Notes: generated by a model not told the origin, from the sequence alone. Numbered from the stretch's first letter, positions 30,655-45,600 are shown. The stretch: DNA of 64,000 bases from Branchiostoma floridae (GCF_000003815.2 NC_049996.1:6280012-6344011), one strand, 5' to 3'. A program made the numbers and translations.

Positions 30655-33600
30655 GTAAGGACACGCTACTCTCTCTTGTCACAGGGTTACGTTCTAGGCA
30701 TGTTGAGATACAGATGTCTTTACTTTGTGTGTGACGATACCGCCCCCCTCCCACTAACATTTGGCAAAAATTATGTGGCGGTGGCTTGGGTTCATCTGAC
30801 CGTTTCTCTGGGGACAGTGTAGTCAGCGTGTGTGTAGAAATGATGACAGTAGTCAGGGGCAAATCAGCCGACATAATTGGCATTGTGGTGACCATACATC
30901 TAGATGCGTCCCAGACTCCCAGGGCTTGTGCATCGGACTGTGTCCTCGTAGACATGATAGAGCTGCAGTAAATATCCTGGTTTACATTTAGCCCCAACAC
31001 GCAGGTTCACAGTTCACACACCAACTTCTGCTGCTGAGGTTCACATCTTCACAAGTACAGACAATTCTTCAGCAGATCGTAAGATTGAATAAACAAAATC
31101 CTTTTACACAACCCTTGCTAAGTTATTTCCACTGTAGAAGGACAAGGAGATTGACAGGAAAATTTGAAACAATTTCTTGTCATCCAAGTAACCTCTAAAG
31201 ATGTTTGGTTTATTTTTTTAGCCATCTTTTTTTTCTCTCGTCACTTTGTCTCTTGTTCCACTGTGGGAATAACAGATAGAGGAGCACCTAACCCTGATTT
31301 TGACATAGCTGGGTTGACTGTTGATGTACTACTAGTAATTGGTTGGTGTAATTGGTTACAGATGCCTGACTTGATCCGGAATTTTAGGCCCACTTCAAAC
31401 AGACAACACTTATATAGTCGTGTGACTGTTATTGACTATTCGTTGTGGGCAACGGTTGTCTTTAGACATGCGTTCAAAGTATTGTGGGACACCCGCGGCA
31501 CAGGATTCCACTGCGGTGCGTGCGTGCGTGACCCACAGTGACCTCTTGCTTGCAAATTAAAAATGGCGGGAGAATTCTTCATTTTCGTCATGCAGCAGAT
31601 TACTATTCTTTTGCTTGCAAACAAACATTGTCCCCAAGAAAGAATGACACAGAGACGGGAAAATCTGGAATTAAACCCGGCGTTCGTGGCCGCCGGTGGT
31701 ATTACAGATTACTACTAGTATCATGAAGGATGTAGCCACTGGTGGCGGGACATTGCGCTGGAACAGGCAGTTTCTGATGACAAAAATACGTTTCCATTAC
31801 TGACTGCATGTATATTTACGGAGAAAAATGCCCTTTCAAATAGAAAAAAAACATGCTGCAGGCTTATTTGCATATGATCCAGTCCCGTCGCCGGCGACGA
31901 TTTTTCTTTAGACATGTGAGGAATAGTCGCGGACCCCCCGCTGAAGGGTCGCGCGACTGGGTCCGAGGTGGTCGCACGATGATTCCATAAAAACCCTCGC
32001 ACGACTATTTTGATCCTCTTTAGACAGCCTAAAAATATCGTCGCCGGCAACATTGTCGACAACAACAGTCGCACGACTATGAAAGTGTTGTCTGTCTAAA
32101 GTCGGCCTTAGGTAGGACTTACAGTAGGTAGGACTGTTGTAGGACTGTTGAGATGAGACCAGTGCACTGGAACAAATACCAGACAACTTTTTCATTTGTA
32201 ATAATGACCAGCACTGTGACTGTTAAATGCGGTATATTACAAGAGTTAGAGTCAGGCAAGAGAGGAGTTGGACAAGATTTACACCTAGACAAGATAATTA
32301 TGTCAAGACCTTTAGCAGTTGCTGCAGCTATCCCAAATTTATGCATAGAGCTATCTGTGGATTTGGGCAAACAGGGCTTTAAATCCTGATGGCACTTTTT
32401 GGTATTTTATATGCAGGCCCCTTTTAAATCCTAAACTCAAGAAGAAAGTGTTATTACTCTGTGACTGGAGGGTAACCTCAGGGTTCTAGCTAGTGCATTT
32501 ATTTTTAGCGTAGTGGGCCACTACGCTAAAATTTGTGACCACTATGCTAAAATAAGGGCCACTACGCTCATTTTTAACCAGTGTAGTGGTACTTTGCTAT
32601 CATTTGCTTGTTCAACAATGTCTAATCAATATCTAAACAATGAAAAATGATGATATGCCATTCAAAACTGACTATGATGTTAACAGAGTACCAACTTTTA
32701 ACTCAACATTTATCAAAATCTCACCATAGAGGGGCCAAGACCCCCCCCCCCGCCTTACACACCAATCTCCTGATTGGTCACTTTGCTACCATGCCATTCC
32801 CACTACGCTAAAATGATATCCTGGCTAGAACCCTGAACCTCCGTCGACAAAGTATTGTGAACGGTACATGTGTTGAGTGTTCGCACCTATCTCTATGTTC
32901 CGTTTGCCAGCTTCTTATGTGGTTTGGCATGTTGCAGCTGTTGTTATAATCGATGTAATAATCTCAGAAATCACCCCTATATTTTTGATATCGTGGAACA
33001 GGCATCATGGTTTTGGCATTTGGTAATCAGCTTATCCCCAAGCAGATAGGGTGGGTTATGTGTCGCAGTAGTGGTATCCCCTGGGGTTCTAGCCAGTATC
33101 CGTTTTTCCGTCAATTTTAAAACCAATCCCTCAATCTTGATCTTGATGGACAAAAATTCTTGGTGGAAGCCACAAGCGACTTGGTAATGTCGTCCACAGT
33201 TAGAAAGCCACACACTGTTTGGTTTGCTATTGTCATCATTGTTGACAATCATAACAATAGCAAACCAAACAGTGTGTGGCTTTCTAACTGTGGACGACGT
33301 CCCCAAGCCGCCTGTAGATGTGTGCCCTTTCGCATACGATAATCTCATTAAAAACCTGTTTTTCAAGGTCTCAGTTCAGTCCTTCTAACTCCTGGAATAG
33401 TGAACTTTGATTGGAATCTTGACAAGGTCAAAACCTAACTTGTAGTTGTACTAGCAGTAGTTAGCTTACAATGACGTTAATAGAGATACAAAAATTATAT
33501 TACAAAACATCAGTGTGGCGTCTTATTTTCTCTCAATGACAACATTTACTTTGTAGTGTAAATCAGTTAATTTTCACGGTTTTCGTGATGATGGGCTTTG

Positions 33601-36600
33601 ACTGACGGATAAAAATTTCGAGCTGGCTAGAGCCCTTTGGTATCCCTAAATAGATGTTTGTCTCTGGAACAGTTAACGTTGACGGACGATGGTTGTGCTG
33701 TTAGTTGTTTCGTGCTCCCCCTTGTGTTACAATGATGTTGTGTTAGTATTTACTGGAATTTTGTTATATATATACAGTATATATATGTAAGGGTAGAGAC
33801 TGCGATATCCGATTCTACCGGTAGAGATCCCAATCAGACTTTTTGTCGACAGAGACTCCGATAGCGATCTCTGGCTGTAGGGATCCCGATCGGAGCCTCT
33901 GTTGACAGAAACTTCGATTAAGATCTCTACCGGAGAATTGCTGATTCTGCTGGTAGAGATCGCGATCAGAGTCCCTACCGGTACAATCGCAGATTCCACC
34001 GGTAGAGTCTCCGATTGCAATTTCTGTTATAGGATAATCAGCAATTATACTGGTAAAGATCTCAACCACGACCTCCTCTGATAAAATAGGTGATTCTAAT
34101 CTATGGATGGGAACATAGCAACTCTTTGTGTCAAGTACATGTCTCTATATTCTAGTTCTAATTCCTATGTGCAAAGACATGTATTAGGCCATGGCAAGTA
34201 AATTTTATGGATGACATCCTCTGCAGACTACAAAAATAGTGCGATAGGGCGAAAAAAAAATAAGATGGGTGAAAAAAAACAAGATGGCTACATTTTCAAA
34301 AATTAGCACCATAACGTTGTGATGACTGCTGTAAAAAGAATCATACCAACAACACGTGCACCGGGAATTTTTGGCCCTGTGGTTCCATGCGTTATCGGCA
34401 GCGAGGCGGAAGTATAATTCTTTCACATAAGAAATGATGGACCTAAAAACAATAACTATAACTTCGCTTTCCTTACGATATGAGTTTTGAGGCCGCAAAC
34501 TCTTCAAAACAGCAAGAATTTGTCGGTAAAAACAGCAGGAAACTTGTTTCTAAAGAAAATTTGGTTGAGTACTTGCAGCTATCTAATGATTTAAATATGT
34601 CAGTTATCATATAAGTATAAGTTATGTACAACAATTTTCATTGATTACTAAGTTCCAGGTAGAAAATGCATGTAACGTTATCATGTAAATTTTCACTTGT
34701 TGAATTTGAAAGCACTGTTGTCCCCCGATTAGGGGTAATAGCGGGGAACCTATGCCCAATTTTTCAACATCAGGGATACTTTAAATTCATTTTTGGATAC
34801 CTTTTCTTACAAAATTGAGAGAACATAATAATCATAATTGGAACAAGATATCTAGACTATAGTTATTCTGTTCACTACGTTATACAACTAACTGATATCG
34901 TACTCAGGCATAAATAAATAAAAAGAACCTACCTGCTTAGTGCTTATCATCTTCTTCCCTTGGACATGGACAGAGTTTACATGTCAATTTTTTCGGGGGG
35001 TATGTTTATTCCGGGGGTACGTTTATTAGATTTTGAGGATTTGTCCGGGGGATATGTTTATTCCGGGGATATGTTTATTTGGGACATAAGAGTACATACA
35101 TACAAAAGCTACCCAAAATATAACCGAAGGTAATAAGTATGCTGTGACAAAATCCTGGTGAGAACACTTCCGTGCTATTTTTCCAGATCACCACACTAGT
35201 CAACCATCAGGAGAAGAGAATCAGGAGGACAGAGAAGGCATGTCGAGCGGTGCAGCGGGTCGGGGAGGCCGTCAGTTTCGCTGTGGATCGCTTTGTGACG
35301 GTTGGCCAGGCCATCGGCGACCAGAACAAGGAAATTAAACAGGAAATGTACGACGCCTGTCTGGAAGCCAGAACAGCAGGTCAACTCATCATTTCTTTTT
35401 TCAATGTCAATATACCATAATCAAAAGTATTAATGAGCTTTACAGAATGCATACAATTTGTTTGGGTGGCCAGGGCTGAATTGTGGCAAATTCAAGATGG
35501 CGGACTCTGTACGTATCTTCCTACAATTGTATGAGAAAACCAGGCAAAACCAGGCAGAGGTCGGTAAATGGGGGTCGGCCAAATCTACATACTTTGTTAG
35601 TTTGTATGTGTGATAGGTATGTTGAACTATAGACATAAAAAACACGCGAGTCATCGTCACCTGATCTTTCATTTAACGGTTTTGCCGCCATTTTGACGTA
35701 TTGCCTACAGGGCTCGAAATTCATTTTTGGGATTAGGTGCACTGGTACACCCAGCTTAAAAAATTGGGTGCACCAAAAATTTTTTGGGTGCACCACTTGA
35801 ATTTAAGTAGAATGTCAAAAAACCTAATAACAAAACATAGTTACATGCTATCAAATTCTTAAACAAGTACCATGACAGACATTTTTATTATCTTTCAACC
35901 CCTTAGATGTCAAGAATATGAGGTATACTAGTACACTTTGATACATACACATCTTTACATACATAAACCCCAAAAAATATTTAGGTGCACCCTGTGCGCC
36001 CACAGAAAATAATTGGGTGCACAGAACCAATTTTGGGTGCACCTGGGTGCACATGCACCCAGTATTTCGAGCCCTGGCCTAGAATTCCTGTTACGGCACA
36101 TACATACATGTACGTTCTGATCTCTGTGAGAGGGCTTACTTGCCATGAGCATATACACGAAAACGTAAGATCAGAAAGGTTGCCAACTCTGAGAGCTTGT
36201 TACAGAGTGATTACAATCCGCTATAATCCTTAATCCTATATATCCTAATCCTTGGTGATAAAGGCTCAAGGAGGTTCTCTCACGTAGCATCCATGTTTTA
36301 GGAAGGGTTTACAGTTCTTTTTGAGTTCCATTTTATGTTATTTTTGGGTGAGATTTCCACACTTCAAAAAGGAGTTCCACCCCCCCCCCTCATACAAGTT
36401 CCTGTATGCATATGGAAGGTTTTGGTGTACCCCAGCAGCTAAACTCTGCCCCAAATCTTCTCGTCACAGAATACAAACTCTCAATTCAAAAATAACTTTA
36501 AAAAGACTTACCCAATGTTTGCACAGCCAGACAGCTTGATGAATGTACAGACGTTTTCAATAGAAGATCGCCTCATGCTGTTTTTATTTTTCAATAAATT

Positions 36601-39600
36601 CGAAGTGTTGAATCCGTGAACCCAGAAAATAAATTGGTGTGGCCTTACCAACCAGGTATAAGAGTGATGGAAAATTGTCCTTATTGTTCTCTAGGTGACA
36701 GCATTGCTACTATCACAAATGTCCAGTACATCCATGGAGACGAGGAGCTCCTGTTTAACGATAAGAGTCAGATGGTGCGTGCAGCCAGGGCTCTGCTGTC
36801 ATCGGTTACTAAAGTACTCATGGTGGCAGACAAGGTCATGGTCAAACAGCTCTTATGTGCCAAAGACAAGGTGAGATTCCTCAACATGTTTGAACATGTA
36901 TCAAGAACTTGAAGTGTCATTGTTGTCGAACAGTTTTAAGCTTTTTGTTTGAATCTCAGGACTCGAAATACTTTTTTCTGCATACATTGAAATTTACCTG
37001 CACCAGACAAATTTTACCTGCACCACTCTTAATTTAGGAAGTATGGATCATACTGAAATTGTTTAGGTACCATTTATATTCTTTACAGGTGGTAACATTC
37101 TAATGAAGCTAATAACAATCCATACTTCCTTCGTCTTCGGAACGACACACATCTACAAGTCCCGTATTGCCGAACCACCACGTACAAGAACAGTTTTGTC
37201 CCCTACAGCACACGACTCTGGAATAGTCTTCCCATGGAAGTAAAGGAAGCCAAATCTTACAACCAGTTCAAAAAGAAGTGCAGAGATCACATTCTGTCTT
37301 CCCGTCAACACCAGAAGTTTCGTAGACTTGGAAATCGCCAGAGCAACATCCTTACTACCAGACTACGTCTTGGCTGGTGTCAGCTCAACTCTACGTTGGC
37401 TAAGTTCAACATCACAACCCGGAGCTGTGCTTGTGGTGCTACGTCCGAGACGGTTGCACACTTTCTACTTCACTGTCCTCTGCACACGGCTGCACGGCAA
37501 ACCCTAGCTTCTTCAGTGCTCCACCTTGTCGGCCAGTCTCTCTCAACCAGAGTCCTCCTTAATGGTTCTCCAGGTCAAAACTCTGCTACAAACCAAAAAC
37601 TCTCAGACGCTCTGCATTCATTTTTAACATCAACAAACCGATTTACAGCACCTTCCATCTGCTCCTCATAGCTTACGTAGCCTATGTGGCCTATTATGTA
37701 CATATGTGTAATTTAGATTTGTTTGTTGTAATCTTTGTGGGTCAGCCGTCATCAGCTTGAATAGACTGCCTAGGCTGGCCCAGTGTAATGACTTGTTGTC
37801 ATTTTCAATAAATGAATAAAATAAATAAATAAATAAACAATCCATACACACCTACATTATTTATAGGAGATTTATGTATAAATCCCAGTACATGAACCAG
37901 TGCAGGTTAGGTGCAGGTAGACACCAGAAATACCTGCACAGCTCCAATTTTACCTGCACTAACCGCATATGCAGGTGGTATTTCGAGCCCTATTTGATCC
38001 AACACAATTTAGGGAAACCCTCTGATTGTTCCCCTTGTGTTGGATCAAAGCTTAAAACTGTTCAACTATGAATTCTACCATCACAGATGAGTCTTCATTC
38101 AAATTGTCAAGGTGAAATCTTTGGTACTGGCAAAGCCATACTGATTTGATTATATGGATTTATTTATCATGAGTGCTGCAAATTAAAATTGATGCAAGAA
38201 AATCGAAAATGGATACTACTACCACTACTACTACTACTACTACTACAAGAAGACAGAAGGAAAATGTACGGACATTGCATGATGTTGCAAAATTTCAAAT
38301 ACACAATTGGACTGATAACCAGCTCAGAAAGAACAGGAAGTAGTCATGCCTTCAAGCTTAAGTCCCAGCGTTACCAAGCTAGGATTGATATGTACCAACC
38401 TAGGATTCATATGTAACATGTATTACTATGGACCATGTCTACTCCACCAAACAGATTCCTTCACAATGGACCATTGTTTGGAGTAATGCCAATTCACAAC
38501 TTTTCACAGACAATCAGCTTCAGGTCTGGACCTGATCTTATGGACCTAAACCGAATCTGTACCTGATTATCTGTACCAGTACCCACCCCTATCTTCTGCT
38601 TTTGCAGGTGCTGACCAGTTTAGTCCATCTGGAGGGGGTGTCCAACTTCTCCGAGTTTGTCCAGTTGTTCAGTCAGTTTGGGACCGAGATGGTGGAGCTG
38701 GCTCATTTGTCCGGAGACAGACAAGCAGTTTGTACAACATTTACTTCTAACGTTACTATTAGTGACATACAGGAGTCTGGCCAGCTCGAATTTTTTTTCT
38801 TTCAGCCAATTGTCGCGAAAACTGCAAAAATTAATTTTCGCCATGACATTTCAAAGTAGTAAATATGTTGTCATTGAGAAAAATGCCTCGCTGACAAAAT
38901 CTATATATAACTATATAAGTAGCTTGACAAAAGGCAAATTCAAAGATTAAATGCTCTATTAATGATCCATTTGACACTTCCTTTATTTGTAGGAGAGGAA
39001 TAATATCATTTTCTCAAAAATTGTGTCATTCTAGTTTCTTTGATGTTATGTTCAGGACTTGAAGGATGAACGTGCTCGAGCGAAGATGGGCGCAGCGCGT
39101 GCAGTACTGGAGAGGTCTACCATGATGCTGCTTACCTCCTCTAAGGTTGGATGAATATCATCTTTGTAATGTTTATTATTAATGAAGGTTTGGCTAGGTA
39201 TCAAATTTAAACAACTGGAGTCAATTCTAACATTTTATTGGTTCATCATGTAAATGTTCCACCTGACATACATGTAGATTACAATTGTGGCATGTATTAA
39301 GGTCCCATTATCTAACACAAATTATAGAATTTCCTCATTAATTGGAAATAAATTCCAAATTTGTATGTACACAGAGATGTACAGGGGAAGACAGACCCAA
39401 AGCATTACAGTCCTCCATTTTCATGGAGGGAACAAAACTTTTATGCCAGAACCCAAAAAGCTGTTGGCCCGATCCATTCCCTACTTTCTGGGGTTACATA
39501 TGCATGATCCAACCTGTAACATGCCTTGTTTCTCAGACATGCCTGCGTCACCCAGACTGTGGCCCTGCAGTCCAGAACAGAAACAGTGTGTTCCAACAGA

Positions 39601-42600
39601 TGAGGGAAGCTCTGTCTGCCATGGAGGGAGTTGTTACTGAGGGGAGCTGGCTGCAGGAGGAAGACAGGCTCATGTCACCTGTCTGTCTACATAATGTTGT
39701 CAAACAGTTTGAAGTGAGTATGGGTGGACCTTCCTTCATCATCAGGGCTCGAAATACCACCTGCATATGCAGCTTAGTGCAGGTAAAATTGGAGCTGTGC
39801 AGGTATTTCTGGTGTCCACCTGCACCTAACCTGCACTGGTCCATGTACTGGGTTTTATACATAAATGTCCTTTGATGTATGTATGTGGATTGTTACTAGC
39901 ATGCATTGACTGTTACAACCTATTAAGTACAAAAGAAAAATAGCAATGATTCCTGAACAAGTTTAGTATGATCCAGGGCTCTAGCCAGCCTCCGTTTTTC
40001 CGTCAAAGGATGGAAATTAGCTGCATGTGACAGAAAATTTTTTTAACCAATCCGTCAACCTTGACGGACAAAAATTCTAGGTGGAAGCTAAAGGCGGCTT
40101 GGGGACGCTGTCCACGGCCGTAAAAGCCACACACTGTTTGTCTTTCTTACTTAGTCAGTGTGTCGGCAACCTTTTGCATAATCTTGCTTACTTAGTGTGT
40201 CGGGGCCCTTTCGCATACAATAATCTCATTAAAAACCTGTTTTTCAAGGTCTCAGTTCCGTCTTTCTAACTTAGTTTTCGCGGTTTTGGCGACAACAGGA
40301 ATTGGCTGACGGAAAAAAACTCAAGCTGGCTAGAGCCCTGATGATCCATACTTCATAGTGGTGCAGGTAGAATTTGTCTGGTGCAGGTAATTGTCAATGC
40401 CACCTGCACCAGTGTATGCAGAGAAAAGTATTTCGAGCCCTGATTTCGTCATCATTGGCAATTGCTCATGTTGGCATATTCAAGGTCCGTGTCAGATCAG
40501 CCTTACATGTAGCTGTATGATACGATGAAGGTGCATGGCAACTGGCAGAACTTTACTATCTAGCTGTCATTGAGAATAATTGACAATGTGTGTTTTTTGA
40601 TAGACCCCTTTGATCCCTTCGAACTGGTTTGTCATAGGGGGGGATTTTACTCCCAAACCGTAAGTCATCGCGCTCGGCCGTGAACAAGGTACGCGTTCGA
40701 AAAAGTGTTTGTCGAACCCGAAGTAAATGGAAACATTAAAGGCATGCCTGCAGACGCCTGGACGCCCGGCGGAAGTGAATACATGACGTTTTCAAATATT
40801 GCAATGCAATGTATGTGGCTATTGACCTTCCCCACAGGGGAAAAAACAACAACACAAAAATGGCCAGTTGGGGCAGAGATTGTGATCGAAAACCTGCTAC
40901 TTCTTAGTTCGGTGAACACTTTTTCGGACGCGTTCTTTGTATAGGGACATGCTCGATGACGTCACAGTTTGTGAGTAAAATCCCCCCTGTGACGAAACCA
41001 GTTTGTTTAGATCAAAGGGGTCTATTGAGCAAAACAATTATTTTCAAATAACTACTGACAATTAGTAGATATGAAGATGTGCACATGTCTATTTTTGTAG
41101 GTTTGCACTGGAAAATATATTTTAGGTAGATTGCAGTTGTACAAATGTACATGTAACAATTATGTACCATAATGCTTTCTCTCAGAAAAAAATTATGTAA
41201 AAAATTTCATTTGTTTATTTCATTTTAAAAATAATGTCAGGACCGATAAAATTTGATGATCCATATGGTCCAAGAAATCATTTTTTTAGATTTCTTTAGA
41301 GCTATCAATATTAAGTACAACTACGACAGTGTTTTGTAATTTCAGTGAGAGAACAATGGAAAGTCAAAATCCCAATTAAGCCAGTGCAAAAACTTTTAAG
41401 TACTCCAATTGTACACCCCAGAAATATACATGGTACATGTGCGTGTCAATTAGACCAAGGAGCTTTTGGTTCGACAGGGTTCAGGCCAGGAGTTTTTCAC
41501 CGCATGGGGGCATTTAAGTGTAGCAAAGCCACATGGTCAGTGATGCAGGCATGAGTATTGCAGGGGTCTGGGGGAATCTTCCCCTTGAAAGGTTTAAGAC
41601 TTAAACCCCACAGAAACACTTCCTGCATTTGGAGGGCCAAATTTAGCAAAATAAAGCCAACATTTTTACCTTTGCTATAAAACAACAGAAAAGTCCCTTT
41701 TGCTGGTCAAAACACAGTGTAGGGGCCCAAATCACAGCATAGGGGATCCAAATATCAGTGTATGGGGCCCTACTGCTGGAAAGGCCTGGTGAGAACACTG
41801 TTAGAACTAACATGTAGTTGAGCTGTAGAAGCTGACTAGGTAAAACTAGTTCTTCATGTTCATGGTACTTCAGGATGCTGTTGAGAGAACAAGAGTGACC
41901 CTCATGCAGCCTACAGACAAGGAGAAGCTGCAGGAAAGTTTGAATGTCATCATTGATCAGGCTAACGACTTCACAGACTCCGCCTACACGTCACACGAGC
42001 ACCGAGAAAAGATCCTCAATCTGTGTGAGAGTTCTCGCATGGAGCTACAAGGCTTACTGCAGGTCGACACGAATAATGTAAGCCAGTGTCTTTTGATATT
42101 TCTTTCTTTCTGATATATGTCACTGAGTGAGAGTCCTATAATGAAATAAATGCACAGATTTATAAACTTTCCTGATTGATTATATAAATTAGCTCAAATC
42201 ATGGCTAGTTAGTACCTAATTGGTATGTAAAGCATCACAAATGAATGTGATGCAATTTGTCCTTACCATGTTTAAAAGTGAAAAAAAAATCTCAATGGAA
42301 CTAGAAAGGCCGACATTTGCTCATGAGCAAATACAGCATATTTCAACCCATCTTTATCCCAATGCAAAAAAATGTACTTTCCTTATCAACCTTTTGCAGA
42401 AATTGACCTAACGTTTTCCCAAAACATCATCCCACTTCAAAATGAATTTTTAAGAATAGTTCCCCCCAATACAAGAATGGACTCTTCCAAAACACCCCTA
42501 TCTATGCAAAATGGACTGATGTATGTGCTTTCCTTGTGTTAAAACTACCATGATACCAAAGTTCAGATCAGTTGGCTATTTCATGACACAAGAACCCAAA

Positions 42601-45600
42601 ATATACATTTTTGGTAAAAAATTACAAAAAAAATCCCAAATTTCACCATTCTTGAGTGATGCACACCATAAGTGTGAATGGAGTCCTGTGGGCACATAGT
42701 GTACACACCCTCACACCAAATTTATGGTCATTTGATTTTAGTACAAAGGCAAAGGAGACAAACGTATACATTTTTAGTGGAAAAATGACAAAAGAAAAAC
42801 AAAAAAATTCAACAATTGACAAGTACTGTATGCCTGGAGTGAAAATGAAGTACCTTAGGCACATGTCCTACATACCTCCATTACAAATTTCAAGTTATTG
42901 ATTTTAATACAAGCCAAAAATATTTGCTGTCAGCAGAAAAAGGCCCCAAATCCCCAAATAACTCATATATGAAGTGACTTATGCAAAAAGTGTTGATGGA
43001 ACCCTGTGGGCATATGCCGGATGCACCTCTGTGGCACATTTCAGGTCACTAGGTTGTAATACCAGGGCAAAGGGGCGAAAATATCTGTTTTTGGTCCAAA
43101 AATGACGAAAATTCCTAAACAAATCTATTTCAAAAAGTGAAGAAAAAAATCTGGAGGTATCTACCTTCATGATCATGCCAAATTTCAGGTCATTTGGCCC
43201 CAAAATGAAAAAGTTGAATGTATTAGAGGGTTTGGCAGCAGAAGGAGAAGAGGCACAACAAAAAACAATATATTTCAATCCATGTATGGATTGAAATATA
43301 GTAAAACCAGAATATAGATAGGAATGTTTTCAACCAAAGCAGAGGAAAGTAAGTCAAGCACACAAGGGGTGACTGAAAATTACTGAGCCCTCACCCAGAA
43401 TACAAAAGATATGAAACTGTGAAATCTGCAACATGTAGGTAGGTTTCATCACAGGCACTTATGGTGACTCCTTGCTAATTTGACTTGCTTTAAACCCAGA
43501 ATATGTTAATTTTGCCACTTGTGTGCAATGTGTGATTCCAAATGTTTGTAGATTTTCTGATCTACACATCTATATTGTGCATGCATACATGTACATGAAA
43601 CCTTACAGCATGCAGGCATTGAATGTGTGGCAGGGGTGGAAGCTTTGTTACTGGCTCTTCTTCAGTAAAAAGTCTGTTTTGTTTGTCAGTGATGCTCCTG
43701 AACCTTCAGCCTTGCTTATGAAACTGTACTGTTGTTCAACTTGTTGTGTCCAGTACTCTGTCCTATTCCATTTTGTGCGGTGTTTCTGTGTTTTCTTTTT
43801 TCTTGGTGTTTGTGTAAGGTGTTCTACCACAGACGTCGCCTCTACATGCACCCAGCCTTTCTCCCCCCTGGTTTGTGGCATAGGAAGGCAAGTTCATCAG
43901 ACCTGCTCTCGCAGGCTTTACGTGGACGTTTCCTGAAATTCATTACTTAATAATCTAATAGTGATTTGTGCAGAACTGTTATAATGTAAGATGAGTATGC
44001 AGTTGTATGGTGAGTGTTTATTGGGGTCTTTTTCACTCCAAACATTCTGATAAATGCATAATTATATAAGTGATGAAAGTTAATATGTGTATTACCTTCC
44101 TATGGTACAGAATATTTCTCCTTTAGAAGAGCTTGGGTGGCACAGCAAACTGTGGAACAGGAAGGCTACATTGTAAGATTAGTCAAATTGTGCACCAAGA
44201 AGTAGTTACTCAAGCAACTGGATATGGTTTGGGAAACGGTCAGACGTTTCGGATAGAATCCACTATCCTTCGTCAGTGACACTGAAGAGATCTGGAAGAA
44301 ACAGGTCTTTTATACTCTAACTATGAATGAAGACAACTTTGGATGTCCAATAGGAAACGTTGTTAGACAATTCAGACAGAAGACAATTTGGATTCCAAAG
44401 AAAACAAAGGTAAGGCAAAATCAAGCTGAAGACAATTTGGATTTCAAAGGATAGCAAGGCTAAGACACAGTTAATGCAATCGAGTCAATTATGTCCCAAG
44501 TGCTGGAAAGTTCCATACGTTTCTGTTGAGGGTGGGATTATAGCCAAATTGTGATTTTCAACATCTCAAGAAGTGTTGCCCAGGCTTCTTTGAAGTAAAG
44601 GTCACAAATAGGGGTGGGTACCTGTACAGAAAGTTTAGGTACAGGTCCATTGTTTTCCATAACTGTACTTAAAAAATAGATGTAGTTCATTACAAGTGGG
44701 ACATGAGTACACATGACAAGAACATAACATGACAAGAAAAATAATCTTGCTACACATGAAAAACAATAAATTTTCAGTTGAATTTCTAGAAATTCAAACC
44801 ATTTGGAGAAATTCTTATAATAAGATGAAATTAGCCCTTGTTGTGAGACTGTTCATGGGAAGAATTTTAAATTCATTTTTCATGTTCATTCTTTAAATTC
44901 TTAATACAATAAAAAAAAGTTTGTCCGCAAGTTTAGAAAAATGAGAAAATATATTTTTGGGTAGACTTGTATGTTTCCTGTGTTGTTCTGTACTGACTGT
45001 GCAGCTGTGAAGAACACATTTTACAGCCTCATCTGTATGTACTGTCTTCATTAACGGTTTCATGTCAACATTCAGTATTGGTTTCTGTTGACAGAACACA
45101 GAAATATAACCTGTTGTAATATTTTTGCAGGACCAGGGTGGGAAGTTGGATACTACAGAGGAACTGGAGACAGCCATCATTAAAACATGCAAGTCTATGA
45201 AGGAGCTGAAGAAACAGGTGAGTGAACCCCAGGCTTTTAGCTAGGATTTTGTATTAAGGAGTCCAAACTTATTGGTGAGTCGTGGTAAGTGACTATTGTA
45301 GGGGGGGGTCTGTGGGCATATGCATCCACCTTCCATGGTGCAGAGTTTTTGATGATTTTAAGTTAAAAAAGTGCATTCTTAGGTATCCCAAGAGGCAAAA
45401 ATACTGTTCCAAAGGTCACAGTAGAAGACTGTGACCACAGATGATCTGGTAGCATCCCTAGTCAATCAGAATTTCATGCTTGTCAGACGATTTTCTCCCC
45501 AGTGTAAGGGCGTCCAGGGGCATCAAATTTCTTGTTATTCTAAGAAAAGTGCATCCAGATGACGCGTTGACGCATGCCTGGCTAAAAGCCTGGTGAACCC

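Larger units (their letters stand above)
30655..35186 (+). other. CTNNAL1 intron 1, other content
   Basis: Apart from the elements listed, 30655-31380, 32111-32478 and 34090-34980 show nothing recognisable. Minus-strand frames at 34205-34507 and 30647-31000 have no domain. Confidence 0.45.

Noticed and set aside
32977-33366. 129-codon minus-strand frame
   Set aside because: It translates the 45 bp hairpin and family B transposon sequence.
37234-37671. 145-codon open frame as a host gene
   Set aside because: Its sequence is a LINE reverse-transcriptase tail with a target duplication and an (AATA)n tail, so it is a retrotransposon relic.
38721-38730. GC-AG intron after CTNNAL1 exon 4 (CAA|GCAGTT)
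   Set aside because: A standard GT donor three bases later (GCA|GTTTGT) is phase-correct and gives a residue where the human protein has one.
40665-40944. Overlapping frames of 84 and 79 codons on both strands
   Set aside because: They fall entirely within the miniature element at 40601-41024 and mirror each other because of its inverted repeats.
43523-43936. 137-codon open frame
   Set aside because: Cys/Phe-rich without motif; inside CTNNAL1 intron 7 with no compatible splice sites.
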